IMG/VR virus record: IMGVR_UViG_3300042934_001137
Coordinates: 1 to 49,623 of that record
Reading direction: 5' to 3' (one strand)
Origin: a virus
Length of the DNA: 49,623 bases
Shown here: in pieces, positions 41,349 through 49,092 of the stretch
How positions within the stretch are numbered: position 1 is the first letter of the stretch
Layout: each line of letters starts with the position of its first letter
The notes under the pieces: model-generated
The model's input: the letters and a program-made list of their open reading frames with translations, nothing else
Database searches by the model: none
What the model was told of the DNA's origin: nothing
Made by a program: the position numbers and the translations under genes

Positions 41349-42233
41349 CTATCCACCTTCTCTAAGTTTTTTTAACATTTGTTTTGGATCTTCTGTAGGT
41401 TCCTCTACCGCACTATTTTCAAGAAGCTTCACTTCAAGTTCATCAAAATCATATGTTCTTTGCTCAAAATTATTAAAGTTACTAACTTTGGCACCTCTCT
41501 TATTACCTTGCTTATCATTCTTCATAGTAATTAATAGTTGGTCATACTTCTCTCTAAACTTCTTAGGACTTAATATATTTAAATGCCAGAAACTATCCGA
41601 TTGGCACCATGCTATAAGCTTCTTGACTTCTTCCAACTCTCTGTTATCAATCCTTAGTACCTTTTCGAATTCTTTAGCCCAGGTTTGAAAATTTGGCTCC
41701 TTAGCCTTATCATTATTCTTTTTAATATAATTAAATAGATAGGCAGCTAGTCGGTATTCGTTAGATTCCGACGTATATATAATATCTTTCTTATCATTCT
41801 TTGCATTCTTATCATTCTTGTTAGGTGTTACCTCTTTGTTACCTGATTGTTGGCTCTTTGTTAGTTCATTGTTAATGTCTTTGTTAGTATCTTCATCAAT
41901 ACCCTGATAAAGTGACCAATTTACAATGGTTATAAGCCTTCCTGTCTTTGTTGACTCGTCTGTTAGAAAATCATAATTTTTGAATTTTACGAGTGCACTT
42001 CTAACGTTTTGAACTGAAATGCCTTTACCGCACTTTTCACATATAGAGTCCAATGAGGTAACAAATTGTCCTGGAGCTGCTTTAAATTGCCTCCCCTTCC
42101 ACTCCCATTCTTTTCCTCGATGATTAGCCATTCCAAGCAGAGTTATTAATATAACCTTTTGCTCGGGAGTGGAATTTTGCCATATTGCTTTTTCAAATAA
42201 CTCTCTATGCAGTTTTATCCACCCTTGGCTCAT
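41349..42233 (-). CDS. DnaD-like replication initiator (replisome organiser)
   Basis: A 294-residue protein. WIKLHRELFEKAIWQNSTPEQKVILITLLGMANHR and the following winged-helix region match N-terminal phage replisome-organiser domains. After a KNDKNAKNDKK linker, residues about 160-240 contain a DnaD/DnaB2-like helical domain (YLFNYIKKNND, AWCQSDSFWHLNILSPKKFREKYDQLL). It should open the phage origin and recruit host helicase loaders. The linker region may hold the origin, but I see no clear iterons. Confidence 0.82.
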   Translation of the reverse strand: MSQGWIKLHRELFEKAIWQNSTPEQKVILITLLGMANHRGKEWEWKGRQFKAAPGQFVTSLDSICEKCGKGISVQNVRSALVKFKNYDFLTDESTKTGRLITIVNWSLYQGIDEDTNKDINNELTKSQQSGNKEVTPNKNDKNAKNDKKDIIYTSESNEYRLAAYLFNYIKKNNDKAKEPNFQTWAKEFEKVLRIDNRELEEVKKLIAWCQSDSFWHLNILSPKKFREKYDQLLITMKNDKQGNKRGAKVSNFNNFEQRTYDFDELEVKLLENSAVEEPTEDPKQMLKKLREGG

Positions 42234-42250
42234 GAAGTATCCTTTCTTAG

Positions 42251-42424
42251 TTAATTAACTTTTTCATAAAGCTTGTTTATCTTATCTCGAAGTTCATTGA
42301 ATTTAGTTTCATCAAGGGTTATTCTTAATTCATTGGTTTCGATACTATATTCCTGTGAAGAGTATTCAATCTCGAACTCTTCAACTGGACCTGTATAGTT
42401 AAGTTCTATTTGCCTTGACAGCAT
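42251..42424 (-). CDS. 57-residue early protein
   Basis: From ATG at 42424 with AGGAGGAG nine bases before it; overlaps the end of the DUF1351 gene by 26 bp. It is acidic with alternating strands (VEEFEIEYSSQEYSIETNELRITLDETKF) and a C-terminal helix. No family assigned. Confidence 0.6.
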   Translation of the reverse strand: MLSRQIELNYTGPVEEFEIEYSSQEYSIETNELRITLDETKFNELRDKINKLYEKVN

Positions 42425-43328
42425 CTGAAGACTCCTCCTTATGTTCACCCTTGCTTAAAACAGTATATGAGTAGTTGTTATCCCTCATATACTGCCCTAA
42501 TTGAGCAGTCTGTTCCTTAGTCCCTATAACTTTTAACTCAATAAAATAAAGTTTTTCTGCTTGAGGCCTTTTAATAGGCTCTTGCGTAATCTGCTGAGTC
42601 GGAACTTCAGGTTTAACCTCTGCTACAACTTCCGGCTTTATTTCCGCCTTAGGTATCTCTGCAGCTTTAATCTTCTCTGCAAGCTTGTTTATGCTGTCAA
42701 TTATGTAAGTTAAGGAAGTATTCATATTGATTAAATACTGAACATCAGCAAGTTTTATTGGGGTTTTAATAGTCTTGTTAGCGTTGTCTATGGTGGTTAG
42801 TATAACCTCCAGTGTTTGCTGTTCCCTAGCCTGCTCTTCCACTAAGAGAAAAGCCCTTTGTTCAATATCCTCTTTTATGCTTTTAAGGCTTGCTGTAAGG
42901 TTTAAATATTTATCAAGCACTGTTAACTTATCAGAATACTTTTCATTCAACTGGCGAGCCGCTATAGCTTCCTTAATGATATTTAAAGCGGCTTGTCTCT
43001 TTTCCTCACGCTTTTTATTATCAAAAATCGCTATACCGTCCTTTATTGGCTGCTCCGCTTTCTCAACCAAGGCTATTAATTCTTTACACTGATCTTCAAA
43101 TTCTGTTATAGGCCTGGATAACTCTCTCTTCTTGTCCTTCCTGTAGGTATCAATCTTGACCCTTATGCCTGCAAGTTCTTTCTGAGTAACCTTACAAGCC
43201 GATAAACTATCCTCAGTTACAATAATTCCTGTATATTGCTGCATTGTATCTGATAAAGCTCTTTTCATTTCGTCGAAATTAACCTGTATCACTGGCAACT
43301 GCTCTTGTTTAATTACAAAATCTAACAC
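42399..43328 (-). CDS. DUF1351-type phage recombination-associated protein
   Basis: A 309-residue protein from GTG (GGGGG upstream). The first 170 residues (VTEDSLSACKVTQKELAGIRVKIDTYRKDKKRELSRPITEFEDQCKELIALVEKAEQPI) match DUF1351, a coiled protein regularly next to single-strand annealing proteins. A Pro/Glu/Lys-rich linker (residues about 228-262) leads to a small C-terminal domain. It probably assists the ERF protein. Confidence 0.82.
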   Translation of the reverse strand: MLDFVIKQEQLPVIQVNFDEMKRALSDTMQQYTGIIVTEDSLSACKVTQKELAGIRVKIDTYRKDKKRELSRPITEFEDQCKELIALVEKAEQPIKDGIAIFDNKKREEKRQAALNIIKEAIAARQLNEKYSDKLTVLDKYLNLTASLKSIKEDIEQRAFLLVEEQAREQQTLEVILTTIDNANKTIKTPIKLADVQYLINMNTSLTYIIDSINKLAEKIKAAEIPKAEIKPEVVAEVKPEVPTQQITQEPIKRPQAEKLYFIELKVIGTKEQTAQLGQYMRDNNYSYTVLSKGEHKEESSDAVKANRT

Positions 43329-43340
43329 GTTTGTTTCCCC

Positions 43341-43952
43341 CTATATCCCTAAATCTATTTCTCTTGATTCAATATGTTCCTTTGGAACTTCTGAAAGCTT
43401 TTTCTGAAGTGTACTCATACATCTAACAAATAATCCGTTTGTAATGTCTTCTATCTTCTTAACCTTAAAATACTCTAAGAAGAGCTTCTCATCTGTATTT
43501 GTCTTCTTAATAAGTTGTTTTAAGGTTTCAACCTTTGCCAGGTCAATCTTTTTTCTCTCCAGTTCTGCTTCCGAATCTATTTCACCGTTGTTTATAATGT
43601 CTATTTCTGAAATTTCAAAGGCCATAACATACAGGTATCTTCTAGCAAAAGTTTGAGTACCTCCTATATTCTGCATAGCATTACATCCCTTTAATTGAGC
43701 TACCTCTATAGGTGTTGAAAATTCTATTTTCTCATCTATCTTTTCGGTATTTACTATAGTTAAGGTAGCTTGTTCAGTACCATAGCTAAATATCGCAGTA
43801 AGATGGTACTTGTCCATATATTCATTAATTTGCGGAAGAAAATCTCCAAGCTCATAATAGTTATAATTCGAGAATGTATTATGTCCTGACTTCTTATTTA
43901 TGCTCTTTTGAACATCCACTCTACATTTCTGCAGTTTTTGATATATATTCAT
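43341..43952 (-). CDS. ERF-family single-strand annealing protein
   Basis: A 203-residue protein. MNIYQKLQKCRVDVQKSINKKSGHNTFSNYNYYELGDFLPQINEYMDKYHL, then MQNIGGTQTFARRYLYVMAF, are clear ERF family signatures. It anneals single-stranded DNA during phage recombination and genome circularisation. It pairs functionally with the RecU-like resolvase and the DUF1351 protein. Confidence 0.9.
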   Translation of the reverse strand: MNIYQKLQKCRVDVQKSINKKSGHNTFSNYNYYELGDFLPQINEYMDKYHLTAIFSYGTEQATLTIVNTEKIDEKIEFSTPIEVAQLKGCNAMQNIGGTQTFARRYLYVMAFEISEIDIINNGEIDSEAELERKKIDLAKVETLKQLIKKTNTDEKLFLEYFKVKKIEDITNGLFVRCMSTLQKKLSEVPKEHIESREIDLGI

Positions 43953-44004
43953 CTCTTGATTAATCCTCCATCTTCATTTAAAATTAAATTGCAAGTTTAT
44001 TTTT

Positions 44005-44029
44005 GGGCTCTTCTGAGAGCCTCTTTTTT
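44005..44029 (+). terminator. rightward hairpin terminator inside the leftward early operon
   Basis: GGCTCT-TCTG-AGAGCC followed by TCTTTTTT on the + strand. All nearby genes read leftward, so it can only stop antisense transcripts. On the minus strand it has no T-run. Confidence 0.5.
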
Positions 44030-44186
44030 ATATCTGGTTAATTAACAAAATCAACACTGGGACTAGCAATATTGCTTCCCATCCCTTATCTAGTCTATTC
44101 TGTAGCTTTCTGAAACTTTTATAAGCTATATGAGAAACTACTGCTAAGCTGTAAACTGTCAGTACTATGCTACCTGCCTGTGTCAA
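44028..44186 (-). CDS. 52-residue two-TM protein
   Basis: From TTG at 44186, with GGAGG eight bases upstream. Two hydrophobic segments (SIVLTVYSLAVVSHIAY and GWEAILLVPVLILLI) flank a basic loop. Small membrane protein of unknown function, in the cluster of mini-genes between antirepressor and ERF genes. Confidence 0.6.
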   Translation of the reverse strand: MTQAGSIVLTVYSLAVVSHIAYKSFRKLQNRLDKGWEAILLVPVLILLINQI

Positions 44187-44191
44187 TTTTT

Positions 44192-44344
44192 CTACCTCCT
44201 TATATCCAACAACTTACCTGTCAATCTATGTTCAAATCCATATCCCTCAGCAGTCTTGCTTGCTCTTAGGTGGTCTTTGTGGTTAAATCCTTGTTTATTA
44301 AGAAACATCTTCTCTTCCCTTGTAAGCCGTCTACCTTGTTTCAA
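44192..44344 (-). CDS. 50-residue DUF6906-like protein
   Basis: From TTG at 44344, overlapping the stop of the Spo0E-like gene (ATTGA), so translation is coupled. MKQGRRLTREEKMFLNKQGFN...EHRLTGKLLDI resembles small phage proteins of the DUF6906 type (K-x-LT-x-x-x-K-x-x-L-x-x-x-G-x-N ... R-x-TGK). Function unknown. Confidence 0.65.
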   Translation of the reverse strand: MKQGRRLTREEKMFLNKQGFNHKDHLRASKTAEGYGFEHRLTGKLLDIRR

Positions 44345-44472
44345 TTTAATCCTTCCTTCATAGCTTTTACTATTTCCACATCTAACTCCTGGCTTTTAGC
44401 TATTGTTGAAGGATGAAGATTTCCGTAAAGGTCTATACATTCATTAAGTTCAGCTCTAAGCTTATCCAACAT
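44341..44472 (-). CDS. Spo0E-like mini-protein (aspartyl-phosphate phosphatase family)
   Basis: A 43-residue protein from ATG at 44472, with GGGGGAG seven bases upstream. LRAELNECIDLYG and SQELDVEIVKAM give the two-helix Spo0E pattern with the conserved SQELD. Family members dephosphorylate Spo0A~P or related response regulators and delay sporulation. A phage copy, expressed early, may keep the host from sporulating during lysis. Its small size is normal for the family. Confidence 0.68.
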   Translation of the reverse strand: MLDKLRAELNECIDLYGNLHPSTIAKSQELDVEIVKAMKEGLN

Positions 44473-44485
44473 AAAATCGCTCCCC

Positions 44486-45214
44486 CTATATAGTTAGTTG
44501 AGTATTTGCTATCTGAATATCTCTTAGAAGACCGCCGCTAGGTTTCCAACTTTTTATTAATTCTAATGCTCTATCAATATCTTTCTTCAAGGTGTCGTGA
44601 TAGGAAACTATATTGAAGTACTCTTTATAATCCTTCCATAGTGCTCTATAAACTCTGTTTCTTAACTCTTTGTCTATGTAAGCTGGCGATTCTGAGCCAA
44701 AGCATACTGTAACTACACGTTTGTCCACTGTTTTCTTGACTGTAACTGCTTGTCCATGTTCTATTACCATCTTATTTTCAATGTGATTAACTCTAGTTTC
44801 TATGCTATTAAGTTTTTCTTCGTGCTGCCCTAAAACCTCATACTGAAGTCTTAACTGATCCATAGGGGAAAGCTGCCTTGCTACTACCTCTTTTAGTTTT
44901 TCCTCACACCATATGAAGTACTTTCTAGCTTCCTTGCCTCTATCTGTCCTCTCAACCATGGAAATCTCCTTAGCCATATCCAAAGTTATTATGTATTCCT
45001 TACTTGGTCTGCCTCCTGAACTTTTCCCTAAAATTATGGTAAAGTCCTTATCCTGTACAAAGTCGTACTGTTCTATCCTTCCTTTTATCCAGTCGCTAAA
45101 ATCTTGTCCACTTCCAAGCCACTCATGAAGCTCCCTAGCATTCACCAGCTTGGTACCCTTCTCGTTTTTATAAACTGGAACTAATTCATTTGTTAAAAGT
45201 ACTAAATTATTCAA
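44486..45214 (-). CDS. phage antirepressor (AntA/AntB-type)
   Basis: A 242-residue protein from TTG (GGAGAGG upstream). Residues 8-95 (NEKGTKLVNARELHEWLGSGQDFSDWIKGRIEQYDF...TLDMAKEISMVERTDRGKEARKYFIWCEEKL) are an AntA/AntB domain; a coiled linker and an ORF6C-like C-terminus (VTVCFGSESPAYIDKELRNRVYRALWKDYKEYF) follow. It should counteract the repressor on induction, and is the first gene of the main early operon. Confidence 0.88.
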   Translation of the reverse strand: MNNLVLLTNELVPVYKNEKGTKLVNARELHEWLGSGQDFSDWIKGRIEQYDFVQDKDFTIILGKSSGGRPSKEYIITLDMAKEISMVERTDRGKEARKYFIWCEEKLKEVVARQLSPMDQLRLQYEVLGQHEEKLNSIETRVNHIENKMVIEHGQAVTVKKTVDKRVVTVCFGSESPAYIDKELRNRVYRALWKDYKEYFNIVSYHDTLKKDIDRALELIKSWKPSGGLLRDIQIANTQLTI

Positions 45215-45263
45215 TTAAATCCTCTCCTTTTGTATTTGACTTTCCCCTAGTGTCGATTACTTT

Positions 45264-45292
45264 TTGAAGGTATTCTCAATATCTTGTAGAAT
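45264..45292 (+). promoter_or_regulatory. promoter of the 45321 gene
   Basis: TTGAAG and TAGAAT with a 17-bp spacer, 28 bp before the ATG, read rightward away from the antirepressor gene. Confidence 0.6.
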
Positions 45293-45320
45293 ATTGTATT
45301 TGAAAGGGGGTGATTGTATT

Positions 45321-45725
45321 ATGTCTTTAAATATACGAGATACTTATAATATTCCAGCATTAAAACCCTTAGATATTCCTAACCTTAATATCCGGAATTA
45401 TCATCTTGCAGACTATCAACATGAAGTTATTATGGAGTCAATAAAAGACTTTGAAGATAGTTTAGATAACGATCATGAAGTCGCAATTCAACTAGCAAGT
45501 TTTGGTCAAAGTATTTTATTAAATGTAACTTCAATTGGATTCTCAAATCCTTCATTAATCCATTTTTATGGATATGTTAATGGTCAGTTTGCTGAACTTA
45601 TACAACATGTTAATCAACTTAGTTTTCTTCTGTTATCAACTAAAAAAGATGAGCCAACTCGTGAACCAAGACGTATAGGATTTATCAGCAAGAGCGAAGA
45701 CTTATCTGATTTTGATAATGAATAA
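45321..45725 (+). CDS. DUF6173-like accessory protein
   Basis: A 134-residue protein from ATG at 45321, with GGGGGTG ten bases upstream. HEVAIQLASFGQSILLNVTSIGFSNPSLIHFYGYVNGQFAELIQHVNQLSFLL matches a conserved small protein group I recall as DUF6173. It is read against the early operon with its own promoter, so it may be a lysogeny-expressed gene. Function unknown. Confidence 0.65.
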   Translation: MSLNIRDTYNIPALKPLDIPNLNIRNYHLADYQHEVIMESIKDFEDSLDNDHEVAIQLASFGQSILLNVTSIGFSNPSLIHFYGYVNGQFAELIQHVNQLSFLLLSTKKDEPTREPRRIGFISKSEDLSDFDNE

Positions 45726-45766
45726 TACATTTAGCTAAGTAATCTACGAGATCACTATTTACGTTA

Positions 45767-45874
45767 TCAATGGTAAAGTTTATATTCATTGTTTTTTTGC
45801 TGTGCTTGAACCTGTCCTTCAAGTGCAGCCACCCTTTTTTCTAAAGCTTCTATCTTTTTTAGAATTTCTTCCAT
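45767..45874 (-). CDS. 35-residue coiled-coil mini-protein
   Basis: MEEILKKIEALEKRVAALEGQVQAQQ is a near-perfect heptad coiled coil. AAAGGATGAAAAG precedes the ATG at 45874; ATG at 45883 (38 residues) is an alternative. It follows the Cro-like gene by about 25 bp and could dimerise with a regulator. Confidence 0.5.
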   Translation of the reverse strand: MEEILKKIEALEKRVAALEGQVQAQQKNNEYKLYH

Positions 45875-45899
45875 TCTTTTCATCCTTTCATGACTATTT

Positions 45900-46094
45900 T
45901 TAATTTATTAATTCATCTACACCTACATTTAATGCGTTAGCTATTTTTTTCAAGATATATATACTTGGGTTTGTTTGTTTGTTATTTACCAAGTCGTACA
46001 TATAAGCCATTGAAACGCCACTACTTTTCATAACCTTATAAATTGTAATTCCTTTTTTTTCAGCGATCCTTCTAATGTTATCTCCAACTGACAC
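45900..46094 (-). CDS. Cro-like XRE DNA-binding protein
   Basis: A 64-residue single helix-turn-helix domain (IRRIAEKKGITIYKVMKSSGVSMAYMYDLVNNKQTNPSIYILKKIANALNVGVDELIN) from GTG behind a G8 run. It is read opposite to the CI-like gene and within the early leftward region, so it probably plays the Cro part of the switch. Confidence 0.82.
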   Translation of the reverse strand: MSVGDNIRRIAEKKGITIYKVMKSSGVSMAYMYDLVNNKQTNPSIYILKKIANALNVGVDELIN

Positions 46095-46114
46095 ACTCTC
46101 CCCCCCCTTCTAGC

Positions 46115-46165
46115 CAAAATAAAAGAGCCCTGAATCATGTATACATTGATACATGTTCACGGCTC
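46115..46165 (-). terminator. long hairpin terminator after the zinc-ribbon mini-gene
   Basis: GAGCC/GGCTC, TGAA/TTCA and CATGTAT/ATACATG stack into one long hairpin (with small mismatches), followed by TTTTATTTT on the minus strand. Upstream of it (46166-46192) are several GAGCC-like repeats. Confidence 0.75.
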
Positions 46166-46189
46166 ACGCTCTGGCTCAGTGGCTCTGGC

Positions 46190-46333
46190 TTAGGCACTCT
46201 TTTTATGTATAATTTCAACTTCCTGATGGCATTTTTTACACCTTATATAAACTCCCTCAATGTCCTTTATTGGATTTATCATAAGTAGCTTTTGTTTACA
46301 TACTGGACATACATACCATATCTTTTCGTTCAT
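46190..46333 (-). CDS. 47-residue Com/KTR-like zinc-ribbon protein
   Basis: WYVCPVCKQKLL...IRCKKCHQEVEII has two CxxC pairs and resembles the small cysteine-rich KTR/Com proteins on mobile elements. AGAGG lies seven bases before the ATG at 46333. The following non-coding DNA holds GAGCC repeats and a long hairpin, which is also usual for this gene group. Possibly RNA-binding. Confidence 0.65.
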   Translation of the reverse strand: MNEKIWYVCPVCKQKLLMINPIKDIEGVYIRCKKCHQEVEIIHKKSA

Positions 46334-46454
46334 AACATTACCTCTCTTTTAAACATATGTTTTTACTCCTTTCATCACCTTTTGATTATTTAGTCGTATT
46401 TAATATTCAATTAAGTAAATGATATTTTTTCACTTTAGCTTTCAACTCCTTTTA

Positions 46455-46715
46455 TCAGATTATTATTCTTTTCTCTGATATTTCATTTAACCAGCTTACT
46501 AATTTATCTCTATTTATTAAAAACTTGTTACCATTTTTAAAACATGGAAAATTTGATTTTGGATTATGTGCTAGTTCAAGTAATTTGTCCCTTCCTATTC
46601 CAGAAAGCTTATTTGCTTCTTCAATAGTTAATGTCAGCTTTGGCTCTTTATCTAATTGCACCTCTTTGATAATTTCTTTTATTAATATTTTAAATTTTTC
46701 TTCAGATATCTCCAT
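46455..46715 (-). CDS. excisionase / MerR-like helix-turn-helix protein
   Basis: An 86-residue protein. A helical N-terminus leads to LTIEEANKLSGIGRDKLLELAHNPKSNFPCFKNGNKFLINRDKLVSWLNE, the winged-helix pattern of Tn916 Xis-type excisionases. It is the first leftward gene from the switch promoter (46759-46787). It should bias the integrase to excision on induction. Confidence 0.78.
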   Translation of the reverse strand: MEISEEKFKILIKEIIKEVQLDKEPKLTLTIEEANKLSGIGRDKLLELAHNPKSNFPCFKNGNKFLINRDKLVSWLNEISEKRIII

Positions 46716-46758
46716 ATTTTTTCTCCTTCCCTAAGTTTGTTTTTCTTGGTATGTTCTT

Positions 46759-46787
46759 ATTATATCTTTATATAGAAGTACATTCAA
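46759..46787 (-). promoter_or_regulatory. leftward switch promoter
   Basis: TTGAAT (46782-46787) and TATAAT (46759-46764) are 17 bp apart, directing transcription of the xis-like, zinc-ribbon and cro-like genes. An operator-like TATATCGTTATA (46794-46805) lies just upstream of the -35. Confidence 0.72.
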
Positions 46788-46858
46788 GTTTTATATATCG
46801 TTATAATAAAGCACTATATTAAATTAGCTTTCATTTGCTTTTATTTGCTTCCAAATCC

Positions 46859-46901
46859 TTGACATATATCGTTAATTAGATGTACTATTTAGATATAACG
46901 A
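46859..46901 (+). promoter_or_regulatory. repressor promoter with operator-like repeats
   Basis: TTGACA (46859-46864) and TACTAT (46883-46888) with an 18-bp spacer drive the CI-like gene. TATATCGTTAAT (46865-46876) lies in the spacer and an inverted TATAACGA (46894-46901) overlaps the transcription start; a third copy is beside the leftward promoter. Confidence 0.65.
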
Positions 46902-46919
46902 AGTAAGTAGGTGTAAACT

Positions 46920-47342
46920 ATGTTTAATAGAATTAGATTAATTGAAATCATGGATCAAAAAGGGATATCAGCTTATAAGCTTTGGAAACTATCTGGTGTC
47001 TCGCAATCTACGATAAGTGATATTTTAAACAAGGAAGATAAGAATCCAACTACAAAGACGCTACAAAAAATAGCAGATGCACTTAAGGTTTCTATAGATG
47101 AACTCTTTAAGGAAGATAGCACAGAAAACTCACATACCGAAAATAATGCAGAAATAAATTCATTAGAACTTATTCCAGAACATTTTGATGATGCAGAACC
47201 TGCTAGAACTTATGTGAAAAAACATAAAATTTTTGCTTCAGAAGGATTTAATGCAGACAAGTTAACAGATAAAGAAATACTAGATTTTGCAAATGCATTA
47301 CTAGAGCAAATGAGACTTGTAAGCTATAAATATAAAAAATAA
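46920..47342 (+). CDS. CI-like XRE repressor
   Basis: A 140-residue protein. Residues 1-62 are an XRE helix-turn-helix (MDQKGISAYKLWKLSGVSQSTISDILNKEDKNPTTKTLQKIADALKVSIDELF), followed by an acidic linker and a C-terminal helical region. There is no LexA-type protease domain; inactivation is more likely through the ImmA/IrrE-like protease encoded 11 bp downstream. Confidence 0.87.
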   Translation: MFNRIRLIEIMDQKGISAYKLWKLSGVSQSTISDILNKEDKNPTTKTLQKIADALKVSIDELFKEDSTENSHTENNAEINSLELIPEHFDDAEPARTYVKKHKIFASEGFNADKLTDKEILDFANALLEQMRLVSYKYKK

Positions 47343-47353
47343 CGGGGGCAACC

Positions 47354-47776
47354 ATGGGAGAAATTGACGAGATAGTCTTGGGGATTATGGAAACTTACGG
47401 TACTAATAATCCATATGAAATTTTAGATGCAATGGATATTTCTATAATAGAGGTTGATGATGATAATCCTATTTTACTAGGAAAAAATTCAGTCTTTATT
47501 GATACATTAAATACTGTTTTTATCAAAAATGAATTACATCAGAAGCACAAGATGTTTTATTTAAGACATGAACTAGGGCACATTATTTTGCATTTAGATG
47601 CTCATAATATATCTCTTCCTAAGGAAGATAAGCATGAAAAAGAAGCAGATTATTTTGCGTTGAAACTCTCTCAATTAGAATTTGATGAGATAATGATGTA
47701 TCAAATGACATATGAGCAAATAGCCAGCTGCCTTGAAGTTCCTATTAGAGCTTTAAAGCAATTGGTTAAAATATAG
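47354..47776 (+). CDS. ImmA/IrrE-family metallopeptidase
   Basis: A 140-residue protein with the zinc-peptidase motif HELGH at 72-76 and the third-ligand region EADYFA from 97. Known relatives (ImmA of ICEBs1) cleave the neighbouring repressor to trigger induction. It lies in an operon with the repressor and integrase. Confidence 0.9.
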   Translation: MGEIDEIVLGIMETYGTNNPYEILDAMDISIIEVDDDNPILLGKNSVFIDTLNTVFIKNELHQKHKMFYLRHELGHIILHLDAHNISLPKEDKHEKEADYFALKLSQLEFDEIMMYQMTYEQIASCLEVPIRALKQLVKI

Positions 47777-47799
47777 GCACTTTAAAATGAGGTGAAAGA

Positions 47800-48978
47800 A
47801 TGGCACGTAAAACCAATATAGAGATTAACGGCTCTGAATACTTTAGAGTTACAGCTTCTATCGGTCGCGATTCTAATGGTAAGCTAATAAGAAAACAATT
47901 TTATGGTGCTTCTAAAAAGGAAGCAGAAGCCAAAAGAGATGAATATCTAAATGGAATTAAAAATGGTCTTAATTTTGATTATAAAACTTTAACCTTTGGT
48001 CCATTAATTCATTCATGGTTGTTTGAAAAAATAAGAGTTTCAATAGAGATTAAACCGTCTACATTTCAGAGATATGAAGGTATCTACCGCAATTACATAA
48101 AAAGCAGTAAACTTTATGGATTAAAAATTAGTGATATTAAACCTATACAAATTCAACGGTACTATAATGAATTATACGAAAATGGCAAGGGCAGCAATCC
48201 AATAAAAACTTTAAATAAATTAATAAAAACATTCTTTAACTATGCTGTAGATGAAGGATACATATTAAAAAATCCTTGTTTAGGTAAAAAAATTATTATA
48301 CCTGGGAAAACAGATACTACAGATATTGATAGTGAAGATATTAAAATTTATACTGACGAAGAAATAAATCTTTTAAAAAACACACTAAAAAGTCATAGGC
48401 TAAAAGCTTGCATCTTACTTGCTCTTGGAACCGGCTTAAGACTAGGAGAATTGCTTGCTTTGGAATGGACCGATATATCTGATGATTATTCTGAATTGAA
48501 AGTCCAACGAAGTATAAAAGAAGTAAATATTATTTCTGCTGATGGCTCTAAAGAATATAAAACTATAATACAAACTCCTAAAACTAAAAATTCAATTCGT
48601 ACTGTACCTATCCCCTCAAACTTAATACCAATATTAACAGAGCATAGAATAAATCAAGAAAAAGAAAAAAATAAAGTTGGAAATTCATATATAGAAAGTA
48701 ATTTTGTTTTCACTACAGAATTAGGTAAAAATATTGATTCAAATAACTTAAGAAAAAGTTTTAAAAGAATATTAGATAAAGCAGGAATAGAACATAAAAA
48801 GTTTCACTCTTTAAGACATACCTACATCACCAAATTATTTGAAGCGGGTGTACCTTTAAAAACTGTTCAAATATTAGCAGGTCATGCAGATATATCTGTG
48901 ACAGCTAACATTTATACACATGTTATGCCAAAAGAAAAGATAATTGCTGTGGAAAAGTTGAACAAATTATTTGATTAA
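47800..48978 (+). CDS. int: tyrosine integrase with arm-binding domain
   Basis: A 392-residue protein. Residues 1-60 are an AP2-like arm-type DNA-binding domain; a SAM-like core-binding domain (about 63-165) follows; the catalytic set R214, K263 (probable), H336-x-x-R339, H362 and Y372 is complete. GAGGTGAAAGA precedes the ATG. It sits next to the right att site, and the paired TGTGTTAAAA sites at both ends are likely arm sites. Confidence 0.93.
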   Translation: MARKTNIEINGSEYFRVTASIGRDSNGKLIRKQFYGASKKEAEAKRDEYLNGIKNGLNFDYKTLTFGPLIHSWLFEKIRVSIEIKPSTFQRYEGIYRNYIKSSKLYGLKISDIKPIQIQRYYNELYENGKGSNPIKTLNKLIKTFFNYAVDEGYILKNPCLGKKIIIPGKTDTTDIDSEDIKIYTDEEINLLKNTLKSHRLKACILLALGTGLRLGELLALEWTDISDDYSELKVQRSIKEVNIISADGSKEYKTIIQTPKTKNSIRTVPIPSNLIPILTEHRINQEKEKNKVGNSYIESNFVFTTELGKNIDSNNLRKSFKRILDKAGIEHKKFHSLRHTYITKLFEAGVPLKTVQILAGHADISVTANIYTHVMPKEKIIAVEKLNKLFD

Positions 48979-49020
48979 TAAGCATAAGGATATTTATCGT
49001 TTTATTTTTTACTTTTCTAG

Positions 49021-49041
49021 TGTGTTAAAAGTGTGTTAAAA
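49021..49041. promoter_or_regulatory. right paired integrase arm-type site (candidate)
   Basis: Two TGTGTTAAAA units start 11 bp apart, 52 bp from the att core, identical to the left pair at 9022-9042. Confidence 0.55.
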
Positions 49042-49046
49042 TCAAA

Positions 49047-49084
49047 AAATATCAAAATTGGCAAACTTGCAAACTTTGATATTT
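49047..49084 (-). terminator. phage-borne terminator for the tRNA transcript
   Basis: A 10-bp perfect stem, AAATATCAAA/TTTGATATTT, is followed by TTTGATTTT on the minus strand, nine bases after the tRNA-Arg 3' end. It replaces the host terminator now separated at 8832-8860 and may also end the integrase mRNA. Confidence 0.7.
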
Positions 49085-49092
49085 CAATGCTT

